Source of the DNA: JAIQFF01 sp963788505
Lineage (GTDB): Bacteria; Acidobacteriota; Terriglobia; Terriglobales; Acidobacteriaceae
DNA length: 64,000 bases
Reading direction: 5' to 3'
Assembly (NCBI GenBank): GCA_963788505.1
Contig: CAWBGY010000008.1
Location: forward strand, 1-64,000
The notes under the pieces are model-generated. The model had not been told where the DNA came from and did no database searches. It worked only from the letters and a program-made list of their open reading frames with translations. Every line of letters starts with the position of its first letter. Position 1 is the first letter of the stretch. Below, piece after piece: positions 41,743-51,299 of this stretch. The position numbers were made by a program, and so were the translations under genes.

Positions 41743-42666
41743 TTGAACAGCTCGCGCGAACTACAGACTCCCGTGGTCAATGGCCTTGATTTCAACGGTC
41801 ATTCCATGGTCGGGCGCTTGCAGCGGGTCCTGGTGTGTTCCCCGCGCTCGGCGGGATGGGACCAGCCCGCCAGTGCCGAGCGTTGGCAGGAACTGGGGTT
41901 CTTCCATTCGCCGGATTTCGCAACCGCGCAAGCGCAGCATGACCACCTTTGCCGCCAGCTCGAAGCCTCCGGGGCAGAGGTGTTCCATTTGCCCGCCGCC
42001 TCCGATCTTTCGCTTGACGCCGTCTACACTCACGATCCCTCGCTGGCTTCTGACTATGGACTCATTGTCCTGCATCCCGGCAAGCCGAACCGTATTCCGG
42101 AAGCCCAGCAGCATGCCGAATTCTGCCGGAGCCTGGGCATTCCGGAGCTTGGTCAAATTCAGCCGCCGGGAAAAACCGAAGCCGGGGACATGGTCTGGCT
42201 CGATTCCACCACGCTGCTGATCGGCCAGGGTTATCGCACCAATGCCGCGGGGATCGCGCAAATGCGGGCCCTGCTTCAACCGCGCGGAATCGAAGTGATC
42301 TCCGCGCCTCTGCCGCACGGCACCGGGCCGTCGGCTTGTCTGCATCTCATGTCGCTGATAAGCCTGCTCGATGAGCAGACTGCCCTGGTGGATTTGCCCT
42401 GGCTGGCGGTCGAGACCGTCGAGCTGCTGCAATCCCGCGCCTACCAGTTCGTCGAGATCGAATATTCGGAGCGCGACACTCTGGCTTGTAACGTTCTGTC
42501 CCTGGGCGACAAGCGCCTGCTGGCTCTCGAAGAAAATCAAAAGACCAACCAGAAACTTCGCCAGGCTGGATTCGATGTGCGGACCTTCCCTGGATCGGAG
42601 TTGTGCATCAACGGCGGCGGCGGCCCCACGTGCCTGACGCGGCCGCTGTTGCGAGCGACGTCTTAA
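41743..42666 (+). CDS. Amidinotransferase-fold hydrolase (arginine deiminase/DDAH-like)
   Basis: A protein of the pentein superfamily. RVLVCSPRSAGWDQPASAER opens the fold. DAVYTHDPSLASDYGLIVLH and TEAGDMVWLDSTTLLIGQGY carry the Asp/Glu substrate contacts. PSACLHLMSLISLLDEQTAL holds the catalytic His. GGGGPTCLTRPLL at the C-terminus holds the catalytic Cys. The residues fit dimethylarginine or other guanidino-group hydrolysis. The start is uncertain: a TTG at 41743 gives 307 aa, while an ATG at 41806 gives MVGRLQRVLV, closer to the fold start. Confidence 0.8.
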   Translation: MNSSRELQTPVVNGLDFNGHSMVGRLQRVLVCSPRSAGWDQPASAERWQELGFFHSPDFATAQAQHDHLCRQLEASGAEVFHLPAASDLSLDAVYTHDPSLASDYGLIVLHPGKPNRIPEAQQHAEFCRSLGIPELGQIQPPGKTEAGDMVWLDSTTLLIGQGYRTNAAGIAQMRALLQPRGIEVISAPLPHGTGPSACLHLMSLISLLDEQTALVDLPWLAVETVELLQSRAYQFVEIEYSERDTLACNVLSLGDKRLLALEENQKTNQKLRQAGFDVRTFPGSELCINGGGGPTCLTRPLLRATS

Positions 42667-42743
42667 TGTAGGCGCGAGCGTCCACGCTCATGCTGCGTCA
42701 ACCGTGGCGCTGCTGCACGAGCGTGGACGCTCGCGCCTACATC
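42666..42743. repeat. Inverted-repeat element, family 1 (copy 3, variant)
   Basis: ATGTAGGCGCGAGCGTCCAC pairs with an inverse arm ending at 42743. The arms carry compensated changes (GTCCACGC/GCGTGGAC rather than GTCCCGC/GCGGGAC), showing that pairing was kept as the sequence changed. Confidence 0.9.
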
Positions 42744-42784
42744 AGTCCAACGCGTTTCTTCCCGCCCTGTTAAAATTAAATTGC

Positions 42785-45700
42785 ATGGTTCTCCCCTTCG
42801 TCCGTGATCTTTTCACGGACGTGGAAAAGTTGCCGGCCTTTTCGCGTGTGGCCTCCCATCTGAAAGAGGGCACGGGGCGGATTCGTGTTTCCGGACTCAT
42901 CCCCACCGCAAAAGCTTTGCTTTTGGTCCTGCTACAGAAGGCGGCTGGGCGCCCTCTGATCGTCGTGGTGGCGGACAATCGGGCGGCTGAAGACCTGGTG
43001 CCGGTACTGCAAGCCTTTTGCGAGCTTACCGGGGCCGCCAATCCTGATTCCGTGGTCTCGCTTCCCAGCCGCGATGTCCTGCCCTTCCAGAATCTCTCTC
43101 CCCACCCCGAAATTCAGGAGGAGCGGGCGGTGGCGCTGTGGAAGATTGCCACCGGCGCAGCCTCTTTTGTGGTTTCGCCGATTGCCGCCAGCGCCCTGCG
43201 CCTGCGTTCGGCAGAGTATTACGCCGATCTGGCGCGGACCGTGCGTCGCGGCGAAATGCTCGACCTCGACACCCTGCTCCCCCACCTCAACACCGTGGGC
43301 TACCACTCCACCGATGTTGTGGAAATGCCCGGAGAATACGCTCTCCGCGGCGGAATTCTGGATGTGTATTCCCCGGAAGAAGAGCGCCCGGTGCGCATCG
43401 AGTTTTTTGGAGACGAGGTTGAATCCATACGAAAGTTCGATCCCGCCAGCCAGCGCTCTTCGAATCCGGTGGATGAAGCGCTGCTGCTTCCGCTCACCGA
43501 AACTCCGGTCAGCGAAGAGCTCCTGGGCGCGGTGCACGCGCGTCTCTCCGGGAAGCGCATCACCGGCAACGAGGAAATCATTGAACAGGCGGTGCGTTCC
43601 GGCGGCGTCAGCGTGTTTCCCGGGTGGGAGTTTTACGCGCCCGTGGCCGGCGCCAATCACACGGTATTCGATCTGCTGCCGCGTGCCCTGGTGCTGAACG
43701 ACGAACTGGAAGTTCTCAGGAGCGAGTTCGACCACGTGTGGTCCCGCATCGAGCAGGCCCATGAGAGCAGCGGAGTGGGCAACCTGGTGCGGCCGGCCGA
43801 CTTATATCTTCCCCCGGAAGACTGGTGGCAGAAGCTTGCCACCTTGCCCGGGGCCGATATGGAGCATCTTGCCATCGAGCGCAGCGACAACTCCGAAGCG
43901 GCAATTTCTTTTCACACCCAGCCCACACCACGCTTTCACGGCTCGGTTCCTGCGATGCTCGAAGAGGTGAAGAAGCAGATTGGGGAAAGCAAACGCGTCC
44001 TGATTGCCGTCCCCAACACCGGCGAAGTGGAACGCCTGGCCGACGTCTTCAGCGAGTACGCCGTGTCATTCCGCCTGGGCAGCCGAACCCGCAGCGGAGA
44101 AAGTTACGCCGACGAAACCTCCTACTTCTCCGGCGAACTGCTTACCGCCACGCTGGCCAAGGCCTACGTGCCCGATGGGGTCACGTTCCCGGACGCTCAC
44201 CTTTCGATCCTGGGCGCGCGTGATTTGTTCGATGAATCGGATGCAGTCGTCACCCGCCCCCAGCGCCAAAAGTCGAAGACTTCAGCGTTTCTCTCCGATT
44301 TCCGCGACTTGCAGGTTGGCGACTACGTGGTCCATGTCGAGCACGGCATCGGGCAGTACCACGGGTTGAAAGAGATTAACCAAGGCGACGGCAACGCGGA
44401 ATTCATGCTCCTGGAATATGCCGAAGGCGCGCGCCTGTATGTGCCGCTGACCCGTCTTGATCTGGTGCAGAAATACCGGTCTTCGGAAGGGGCCAAGCCG
44501 GTATTGAATCATCTGGGCACGGCGGCCTGGGCCAAGACCAAAGCTCGTGTGCGCAAGGCCATGAAGGACATGACCGACGAGCTGCTCAAGCTCTATGCCG
44601 AGCGCAAGACCGCCCAGGGTCATTCCTTCTCCTCCGATAACGAATGGATGCGGGAGTTCGAAGACACATTCGAATTCAGCGAAACGGAAGATCAGGAAAC
44701 CGCGATCGGCGACGTCAAGCGCGACATGGAATCCACTCAGCCCATGGACCGCCTGCTCTGCGGCGACGTCGGCTACGGCAAGACGGAAATCGCCATGCGC
44801 GCCGCTTTCAAGGCCGTCAGCGACAACAAGCAGGTCGCGGTGCTGGCGCCGACCACCGTCCTCGCCTTCCAGCACTACGAAACTTTCAAGCAGCGCTTCG
44901 CGCCCTTTCCCGTCACTATTGAGATGATCAGCCGCTTCCGCTCACCGAAGCAGCAGAAAGAAATTCTGCAGAAAGTGGAATCCGGCAAAGTCGACATCCT
45001 GATCGGCACCCATCGCCTGATTTCGAAAGACGTGAAGTTTGCTGACCTGGGCTTGCTGGTGGTGGACGAAGAACAGCGTTTCGGCGTGCGCCACAAGGAA
45101 CGATTGAAGCAGATGCGCAAGCAAGTGGACGTTCTGACCATGTCCGCCACTCCAATTCCGCGCACCCTGCACATGTCGCTGGTCGGACTGCGCGACATGA
45201 GCATCATCGAGACTCCGCCCAAGGACCGGATTGCAATCCAGACCGTGGTCGCCAGCTGGGACGAAAAGCTGATTCAGTCCGCCATCGAGCAGGAACTCGA
45301 ACGCGGCGGCCAGATCTTTTTCGTGCACAACCGCGTGGACAGCATCTGGGAGATTGCCGCCAAGCTACAGGCCCTGGTGCCGCGGGCGCGTGTCATCGTG
45401 GGCCACGGACAGATGTCGGAAGGCGAGCTCGAGAAGGTAATGCTCAAGTTCATGCATCACGAAGCCGACATCCTGGTGTCCACAACCATCATTGAGAACG
45501 GCCTCGATATCCCTCTATGCAACACCATCCTCATCAATCGCGCCGATCGCCTGGGACTCTCCGAGCTCTACCAGTTGCGCGGGCGCGTGGGCCGGTCGAA
45601 TCGCCGCGCCTATGCCTACCTGCTCCTGCCCGCCGAGATCGAACTGACTCCCATCGCGCGGCGGCGTCTGGCGGCCCTGAAAGAATTTTCCGACCTGGGC

Positions 45701-46327
45701 GCCGGCTTCAAGATTGCCGCGCTTGATCTGGAACTACGGGGCGCGGGAAATTTGCTCGGCGGCCAGCAGAGCGGACATATCGAAGCGGTCGGGTTCGAGC
45801 TCTACACCCAGATGCTCGATCGCGCGGTCCGCGAGATGAAGGGCGAAGCCGCCGCGGACGAACCCGAAACCCAATTAAACCTGGGCCTCAATATTCGCAT
45901 CCCAGTAGAGTACATTCCGGAAGAGAACCAGCGCTTGCGGATGTATAAGCGGGTGGCCGGGGTGGAGAACGAGTCGCGCTTGAATGATGTTCGCGCCGAG
46001 CTCGAAGACCGCTACGGCGAGCCTCCGGCTCCGGTACGGAACCTTCTGGAATACGCCGGGTTGAAGCTGCTGGCCATGCGGGCGGGTGCGACCACCATCG
46101 AACGCAAGCGCGATCTGGTGACCATCAAGTTTCGTCAAAATGCGGAAATCGATCCAGGCAAGCTGGCCAAGTTCGTTTCCTCCCGGCGAGGCGCGCAGTT
46201 TGCTCCGGACGGCACGCTGAAGTATGTTTCAAAGGCGGTTTCTCCGGCGGAAGTCCTGGCGCAATTGCGGGGGCTGCTGGAAGAATTATCGCCCGCTGCA
46301 CAAGCCTTACCGTCGGTGCCGTCGTAA
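42785..46327 (+). CDS. mfd: Transcription-repair coupling factor
   Basis: Mfd frees stalled RNA polymerase and recruits UvrA. Domains in order: a UvrB-homology region at the N-terminus (VSGLIPTAKALLLVLLQKAA, then SLPSRDVLPFQNLSPHPEIQ), and the CarD-like polymerase-binding domain near residue 512 (DYVVHVEHGIGQYHGLKEIN). The helicase motor follows, with Walker A LLCGDVGYGKTEIAMRAAFK near 655-675 and LLVVDEEQRFGVRHKERLKQ near 758, then motif VI DRLGLSELYQLRGRVGRSNR. The C-terminal domain binds UvrA. At 1180 aa it is full length. The ATG at 42785 is chosen because the N-terminal fold begins there. Confidence 0.97.
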   Translation: MVLPFVRDLFTDVEKLPAFSRVASHLKEGTGRIRVSGLIPTAKALLLVLLQKAAGRPLIVVVADNRAAEDLVPVLQAFCELTGAANPDSVVSLPSRDVLPFQNLSPHPEIQEERAVALWKIATGAASFVVSPIAASALRLRSAEYYADLARTVRRGEMLDLDTLLPHLNTVGYHSTDVVEMPGEYALRGGILDVYSPEEERPVRIEFFGDEVESIRKFDPASQRSSNPVDEALLLPLTETPVSEELLGAVHARLSGKRITGNEEIIEQAVRSGGVSVFPGWEFYAPVAGANHTVFDLLPRALVLNDELEVLRSEFDHVWSRIEQAHESSGVGNLVRPADLYLPPEDWWQKLATLPGADMEHLAIERSDNSEAAISFHTQPTPRFHGSVPAMLEEVKKQIGESKRVLIAVPNTGEVERLADVFSEYAVSFRLGSRTRSGESYADETSYFSGELLTATLAKAYVPDGVTFPDAHLSILGARDLFDESDAVVTRPQRQKSKTSAFLSDFRDLQVGDYVVHVEHGIGQYHGLKEINQGDGNAEFMLLEYAEGARLYVPLTRLDLVQKYRSSEGAKPVLNHLGTAAWAKTKARVRKAMKDMTDELLKLYAERKTAQGHSFSSDNEWMREFEDTFEFSETEDQETAIGDVKRDMESTQPMDRLLCGDVGYGKTEIAMRAAFKAVSDNKQVAVLAPTTVLAFQHYETFKQRFAPFPVTIEMISRFRSPKQQKEILQKVESGKVDILIGTHRLISKDVKFADLGLLVVDEEQRFGVRHKERLKQMRKQVDVLTMSATPIPRTLHMSLVGLRDMSIIETPPKDRIAIQTVVASWDEKLIQSAIEQELERGGQIFFVHNRVDSIWEIAAKLQALVPRARVIVGHGQMSEGELEKVMLKFMHHEADILVSTTIIENGLDIPLCNTILINRADRLGLSELYQLRGRVGRSNRRAYAYLLLPAEIELTPIARRRLAALKEFSDLGAGFKIAALDLELRGAGNLLGGQQSGHIEAVGFELYTQMLDRAVREMKGEAAADEPETQLNLGLNIRIPVEYIPEENQRLRMYKRVAGVENESRLNDVRAELEDRYGEPPAPVRNLLEYAGLKLLAMRAGATTIERKRDLVTIKFRQNAEIDPGKLAKFVSSRRGAQFAPDGTLKYVSKAVSPAEVLAQLRGLLEELSPAAQALPSVPS

Positions 46328-46352
46328 ATTAAAACTCGAGGCGCTTTCAATT

Positions 46353-48107
46353 TTGAAAATAATCAAACCATTCCTCACACCTGCGCTCTGTCTTGTGATT
46401 CAGCTCTCTTTGTTTTCATTCATCGCAACCCCGCCGGCGGCTGTGGCGCAGTCCGCGCCGGCGCAGGCCGCCTTCGACAAGTTGGTGGATGAGTATTTCG
46501 ATTTCTATTTTCAATTCCACCCCACCGCGGGCACGCAGGCCGGCTTCCACCAATACGACGAAAAGCTGGAAGATTTCTCGCGCAAGGGCGTCGATGCGGA
46601 GATCGCCGGACTGGCCCGATTCCAGAACAAGTTCAGCTCGATGCAGAACAGCCCGCTGCCCGAGGAATCAGCCGGCGACCTGGAGGTCCTGACTTCTTCC
46701 ATTCAGGCCCGTCTGCTTGAACTTCAGTCCATCCAGATGTGGAGAAAAGACCCGGACGTCTATATCTCGGACCTGAGTTACGGCGTCTTCCTGATCATGC
46801 GGCGGGATTTTGCGCCACCGGCCGACCGGTTGCGGTCCGTCATTGCCCGCGAGCGCGAGATTCCCCGTGTTCTGGAAGCGGCGCGTCAGAACATCAGTGA
46901 TCCACCAAAGATCTACATCCAGGTGGCGCTGCAGCAAATGCCCGACAACATCAAGTTCTTCCAGAATGATGTTCCGGAAGCGTTCCAGGAAGTGCGGGAT
47001 CCCAGGTTGCTGGCGGAGTTCAAGGCAAGCACCGATACGGCAGTCAAGGCCTTGAGCAAATATCAGGACTTCATGCGCCAGGATTTGTTGCCGGCCTCCA
47101 ACGGCGATTTCCGCCTGGGAGCGGAGAATTTTCACAAGAAGCTGCTTTACGACGAGATGGTGGATATTCCCCTGGATCGCCTGCTCGAGATCGGCTATGC
47201 CGACCTGCGGCGCAACCAGCAACAGCTGAAAGAAGTTGCCGCCAGGATTGATCCCCATCGTAGTCCAGCGGCGGTGCTGGCCGACTTGCGCCGGGACCAC
47301 CCTCCCGCAGACCAGTTGTTGCAAACCTTCCGCGACACGCTGGGAGGACTGCGCCAGTTCATTGAACAAAACAAGATCATCACCATCCCGTCGCAGGTTC
47401 CGCCCATCGTGGAGGAGACGCCGCCCTTTGCGCGCGCACTGACCACCGCCTCCATGGACACGCCTGGCGCCTACGAAACCAAGGCCACGGAAGCCATGTT
47501 CAACGTCACCTTGCCCGCGCCGGACTGGAAACCGGAGAAGGTCGAGCAATGGATGCAGGGATTCAACCGGGGTACCATCGTGAGCACCGCTATTCACGAG
47601 GTCTACCCCGGGCACTACACCCAGTTTCTTTGGATCCAGGCGGCCCCGTCCAAGACCCGAAAATTGCTCTACAACAACAGCAATGCGGAAGGCTGGGCAC
47701 ATTACACCGAGCAGATGATGCTTGACGAAGGGTATGGTAACCATGATCCCCAGTTGCGGCTGGGGCAATTACTGGATGCATTGCTGCGCAACGCGCGCTT
47801 CATTGTTGGCATCGAAATGCACACCGGCAAGATGACGCTGGAACAAGGGAAGGAATTTTTCATCAAGGAAGGTTTTCAGGTGCCGCCTGTCGCCGAGGTT
47901 GAAGCCAATCGCGCCACTTCCGATCCCACTTATCTCTATTACACTCTGGGCAAGCTGCAGATCCTCAAGCTGCGGGAGGATTATCGGAAACTGCAGGGAA
48001 GCAAGTTCAGTCTGCTGGAGTTTCACGACCGCTTCATGCGGCAGGGATCAGTACCCATGAAGATTATTCGTAAGAGCATGCTGGGTAGCGACAGCCCGAC
48101 TCTATAG
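46353..48107 (+). CDS. Exported DUF885 metallopeptidase-like protein
   Basis: A 584-residue DUF885 protein. A signal peptide (LTPALCLVIQLSLFSFIATP) is followed by FDKLVDEYFDFYFQFHPTAG. The metal motif is TAIHEVYPGHYTQFLWIQAA (HExxxGH), with NNSNAEGWAHYTEQMMLDEG as second ligand block. The family is related to carboxypeptidase-like zinc enzymes and is often secreted in Acidobacteria. The start is probably the TTG at 46353, 25 bp after mfd. The frame upstream of it overlaps mfd and has no family similarity. Confidence 0.85.
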   Translation: MKIIKPFLTPALCLVIQLSLFSFIATPPAAVAQSAPAQAAFDKLVDEYFDFYFQFHPTAGTQAGFHQYDEKLEDFSRKGVDAEIAGLARFQNKFSSMQNSPLPEESAGDLEVLTSSIQARLLELQSIQMWRKDPDVYISDLSYGVFLIMRRDFAPPADRLRSVIAREREIPRVLEAARQNISDPPKIYIQVALQQMPDNIKFFQNDVPEAFQEVRDPRLLAEFKASTDTAVKALSKYQDFMRQDLLPASNGDFRLGAENFHKKLLYDEMVDIPLDRLLEIGYADLRRNQQQLKEVAARIDPHRSPAAVLADLRRDHPPADQLLQTFRDTLGGLRQFIEQNKIITIPSQVPPIVEETPPFARALTTASMDTPGAYETKATEAMFNVTLPAPDWKPEKVEQWMQGFNRGTIVSTAIHEVYPGHYTQFLWIQAAPSKTRKLLYNNSNAEGWAHYTEQMMLDEGYGNHDPQLRLGQLLDALLRNARFIVGIEMHTGKMTLEQGKEFFIKEGFQVPPVAEVEANRATSDPTYLYYTLGKLQILKLREDYRKLQGSKFSLLEFHDRFMRQGSVPMKIIRKSMLGSDSPTL

Positions 48108-48205
48108 TCTGGCTCCGGGCCATCCCTTAGTTTGCGGCGTTTAGTATTATCGGGCAGCCTTCCGTCCGTCATTTTCGATCCGTGCGGCAAAAAGGGGAGT
48201 CAGGA

Positions 48206-49084
48206 ATGAACAAAAAAGTGCGCAAAGCGGTTTTTCCCGCCGCCGGCCTGGGCACACGCTTCCTTCCGGCCACCAAGGCGCAGCCCAAAGAGATGTTGCC
48301 GTTGGTGGACAAACCGATCATCCAGTACGGCGTCGAGGAGGCAGTCGCCTCCGGATGCGACCAGATCATCATCGTCACCGGACGCGGCAAATCCGCCATC
48401 GAAGACCATTTCGACGTCAGCTACGAACTGGAAAAGATGCTGGAGGAGCGGGGCAAGACCGACCTGCTGCAGATCGTCCGCCAGATTTCTGATTTGATCC
48501 ACATCGCCTATGTGCGGCAGAAAGAGGCTCTGGGCCTTGGTCATGCCGTGCTCACCGCGCGTGAGCTGGTCGGCGACGAGCCTTTCGCCGTCCTCCTGGC
48601 CGATGACGTGATTGATGCCAAAGTGCCCTGCCTGAAACAAATGATGGATATCTTCAACCAGACGCAGTGTTCCGTGCTTGCCACCCAGGTGGTCGAGGGT
48701 CCCGGCATTTCCGCCTACGGCGTGCTCGAAACCAAACCCGTACCCGGCTCGAACGGCAAGCTATACGAAGTGGTGAGCCTGGTGGAAAAGCCGCGCCCGG
48801 AAGAGGCGCCCTCCAACCTTGCCGTCATTGGACGCTACATTCTCACTCCCACCGTGTTTGAAACTCTTTCCGACCTTAAAGCCGGCGCCGGGGGCGAACT
48901 GCAACTCACGGACGGGCTGCGTCAGCTCCTGAAGAAAGAGAAAATCTACGGCTATGTTTTCGAAGGCAAACGTCACGACACCGGGGACAAGCTGGGGTTC
49001 CTGAAAGCCACAGTAGAGTTTGCGCTCAAACGCCCCGACCTGGGGGGACCATTGCGGCAATATCTGAAGAGCCTGAATCTGTAG
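48206..49084 (+). CDS. galU: UTP-glucose-1-phosphate uridylyltransferase
   Basis: This enzyme makes UDP-glucose for polysaccharide and glycolipid synthesis. AVFPAAGLGTRFLPATKAQP then KEMLPLVDKPIIQYGVEEAV is the nucleotidyltransferase signature. LGLGHAVLTARELVGDEPFA, VLLADDVID (metal Asp) and GRYILTPTVFETL complete it. The 292-residue length is normal. The ATG at 48206 has GGGGAG eight bases upstream. Confidence 0.96.
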   Translation: MNKKVRKAVFPAAGLGTRFLPATKAQPKEMLPLVDKPIIQYGVEEAVASGCDQIIIVTGRGKSAIEDHFDVSYELEKMLEERGKTDLLQIVRQISDLIHIAYVRQKEALGLGHAVLTARELVGDEPFAVLLADDVIDAKVPCLKQMMDIFNQTQCSVLATQVVEGPGISAYGVLETKPVPGSNGKLYEVVSLVEKPRPEEAPSNLAVIGRYILTPTVFETLSDLKAGAGGELQLTDGLRQLLKKEKIYGYVFEGKRHDTGDKLGFLKATVEFALKRPDLGGPLRQYLKSLNL

Positions 49085-49090
49085 GGTGCT

Positions 49091-49233
49091 AACGTGGGCG
49101 CGAGCGTCCCGCTCGTGCTGCAGAGGCAATGACTGTGTTCTTCGTTGGGCGCGTCGTTGGAACCAGTTCGCGTTTGACCACTTCCGCCGGGCATGTGCCA
49201 CTTTCCGCACGAGCGGGACGCTCGCGCCTACAT
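49091..49233. repeat. Inverted-repeat element, family 1 (copy 4, long centre)
   Basis: ACGTGGGCGCGAGCGTCCCG at the left and CGGGACGCTCGCGCCTACAT at the right, but with about 85 bases between the arms instead of 20. It lies between convergent galU and purE. Confidence 0.85.
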
Positions 49234-49235
49234 AT

Positions 49236-49748
49236 CTAAGACGCTCCCACGGTAATCTTTAGCTTTCTCGATTTCTCTTCCACGCTATTGGCCAGCTTTT
49301 CCTTGTGGGCGGCGAGCTTCTTGGCTAACGGATCGCTGGAGAGCGCCAGAATTTGGGCCGCCAGGATGCCCGCATTGGTGGCACCGGGCTTCCCGATGGC
49401 GACCGTCCCCACCGGGATGCCGGCTGGCATCTGCACCGTCGCGAGCAGCGAATCCATTCCCTGCAATGAGGTCGACGGGATAGGTACGCCAATTACCGGG
49501 AGAGAAGTGTGAGCCGCAATCACGCCCGCCAGGTGGGCCGCTCCCCCGGCGCCGGCGATGATCACGCGAATCCCCCGCCCGGCCGCCTTGCGGGCAAATT
49601 CCGCTGTGCGTTCGGGAGAACGATGCGCGGAAGTGACGTCAATCTCGTATTCAATTCCAAACTCCTCCAGCGCTTTGGCCGACTCGCGCATGATATCTAA
49701 GTCAGAATCGCTTCCCATCACAATCGAAACCCGAGGCTTTGCGCTCAT
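49236..49748 (-). CDS. purE: N5-carboxyaminoimidazole ribonucleotide mutase
   Basis: PurE rearranges N5-CAIR to CAIR in purine synthesis. RVSIVMGSDSDLDIMRESAK is the conserved start. VTSAHRSPERTAEFARKAAG holds the active-site His. VIIAGAGGAAHLAGVIAAHT and VIGVPIPSTSLQGMDSLLAT follow, with MPAGIPVGTVAIGKPGATNA. It is a class I PurE of normal length (170 aa). The ATG at 49748 is preferred over 49760. It lies downstream of purD on the same strand, separated by a 260-bp gap containing an inverted repeat; purK is not in the window. Confidence 0.95.
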   Translation of the reverse strand: MSAKPRVSIVMGSDSDLDIMRESAKALEEFGIEYEIDVTSAHRSPERTAEFARKAAGRGIRVIIAGAGGAAHLAGVIAAHTSLPVIGVPIPSTSLQGMDSLLATVQMPAGIPVGTVAIGKPGATNAGILAAQILALSSDPLAKKLAAHKEKLANSVEEKSRKLKITVGAS

Positions 49749-49825
49749 GAGTGTCCTCATTATTGAATTGTGAAATCAGAAACCCAAAATTATTTGGTTA
49801 GAACCCTCGAGACGCATCCACCACC

Positions 49826-49960
49826 GTGAAAGAGCGGCCCTTCCAGGGCCGCGCCGCATCGCCCCTCGACTTTGGGCCTTCAGTCCCAGTGGCGCCACCA
49901 GGGCTAAAGCCCGCATAGTCTTAATTCGCAACGCGGCGCTGGAAGCGCCGCTCTTCCACC
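49826..49960. repeat. Inverted-repeat element, family 4
   Basis: GTGAAAGAGCGGCCCTTCCA at one end and GGAAGCGCCGCTCTTCCAC at the other, with an inner CTTTGGGCCTTCAGTCC segment. It occupies the centre of the purD-purE gap, the only copy in the window. Confidence 0.7.
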
Positions 49961-50009
49961 TGACGGTTAAGGTCCACGACACGCCTTCCTAATCATCCAC
50001 GCCGCTGAA

Positions 50010-51281
50010 CTATTTCTTAATCGCCCTGGAGGCAATGTCGGTGCGGTAATGCGCTCCTTCAAATCTGATCTTCGATACCGCCGTGTACACTCGATCCACC
50101 GCGGTCTTCAAATCCGCCGCCCGCGATGTCACTCCCAGCACACGGCCACCGGCAGTGAAGAATGCGCCGTCGCGCCGGGTAGTGCCGCCATGAAAGACCT
50201 TCACGCTTTCCACTTTGCCCGCGTCCTCAAGGCCCATGATCTTTTTGCCCAATTCGTAGGTTCCAGGATATCCCCCGGAGGAAATGACCACGCATACCGA
50301 GGCGTCGCGCGACCAGCGAAAATCTCCCTCGCTGACCCGGCCTTCAATCGAGGCCTCGAGCGCTTCCAGCAGATCGCTCTCCAGCCGCATAAGAATCGGC
50401 TGGGTTTCCGGATCGCCGAAGCGGCAGTTGAATTCCAGCACCATCGGTCCGCGCGCCGTCATCATCAAACCGCAGTACAGGATGCCCTTGTATTCGGCGC
50501 CTTCCGCCTTCATGCCGGCGACTACCGGCCGGGCCACATGCTGCAAGAGCCACTGAGTCATCTGCTCGTCCACGAGACTGGCGGTGGAATAGGCGCCCAT
50601 ACCGCCGGTGTTGGGGCCGCTGTCGCCGTCCCCGATACGTTTGTGGTCCTGGGCCGCCACCAGCGGCGCCACCCTCTCGCCGTCGCTCAAGACCAAAAAC
50701 GAAAGCTCGTCTCCCTCTAAACATTCTTCCAGCACCACCCGCCGTCCAGCTTCGCCCAGGGTCTTACCGCTGAACATTTCGGCCGCCGCCGAGGCTGCCT
50801 CTTCCTTCGTCCGGCAGATCACCACGCCTTTGCCCGCAGCCAGGCCGTCCGCCTTCACCACCACGGGTGGGTGAAAGTGCGGCAAGGCCGCGAGGACGTC
50901 GTCGATCGAATCGCAGATCGCAAAATGCGCCGTGGGAATGCGGTGGCGCTTCAGAAATTCCTTGGCAAAACTCTTGCTTGACTCCAGTTGTGCCGCGGCC
51001 TTGCTCGGTCCGAAGATCCGCCAGCCGCGCTTGGTGAATTCGTCCACCACTCCCAGAGCCAGCGGCAGCTCGGGCCCAACCACGGTCAAATCCGGACGGA
51101 TCTGCTCCGCGACCGCCACCAGCGACTCGATATTTCTCACGTCGGCGGCCAGGCAGACGGCTTCTTCGCCGATGCCGCCGTTGCCCGGCGCGCAGTACAC
51201 CTGGGAAACCCGCGGAGACTGGCGCAGCTTCCAGACCAGGGCATGCTCACGCCCGCCGCTCCCGATAACGAGAATCTTCAT
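50010..51281 (-). CDS. purD: Phosphoribosylamine-glycine ligase
   Basis: An ATP-grasp enzyme that joins phosphoribosylamine to glycine. MKILVIGSGGREHALVWKLR is the N-terminal signature. FAKEFLKRHRIPTAHF and VVKADGLAAGKGVVICRTKE are ATP-grasp core motifs. FNCRFGDPETQPILMRLESD is the family's diagnostic metal-binding block. The 423-residue length is normal. purE follows on the same strand. Upstream lies the frameshifted metallopeptidase gene, also on the minus strand, ending 19 bp away. Confidence 0.97.
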   Translation of the reverse strand: MKILVIGSGGREHALVWKLRQSPRVSQVYCAPGNGGIGEEAVCLAADVRNIESLVAVAEQIRPDLTVVGPELPLALGVVDEFTKRGWRIFGPSKAAAQLESSKSFAKEFLKRHRIPTAHFAICDSIDDVLAALPHFHPPVVVKADGLAAGKGVVICRTKEEAASAAAEMFSGKTLGEAGRRVVLEECLEGDELSFLVLSDGERVAPLVAAQDHKRIGDGDSGPNTGGMGAYSTASLVDEQMTQWLLQHVARPVVAGMKAEGAEYKGILYCGLMMTARGPMVLEFNCRFGDPETQPILMRLESDLLEALEASIEGRVSEGDFRWSRDASVCVVISSGGYPGTYELGKKIMGLEDAGKVESVKVFHGGTTRRDGAFFTAGGRVLGVTSRAADLKTAVDRVYTAVSKIRFEGAHYRTDIASRAIKK

Positions 51282-51299
51282 AAATTGGAAGCCATAAGG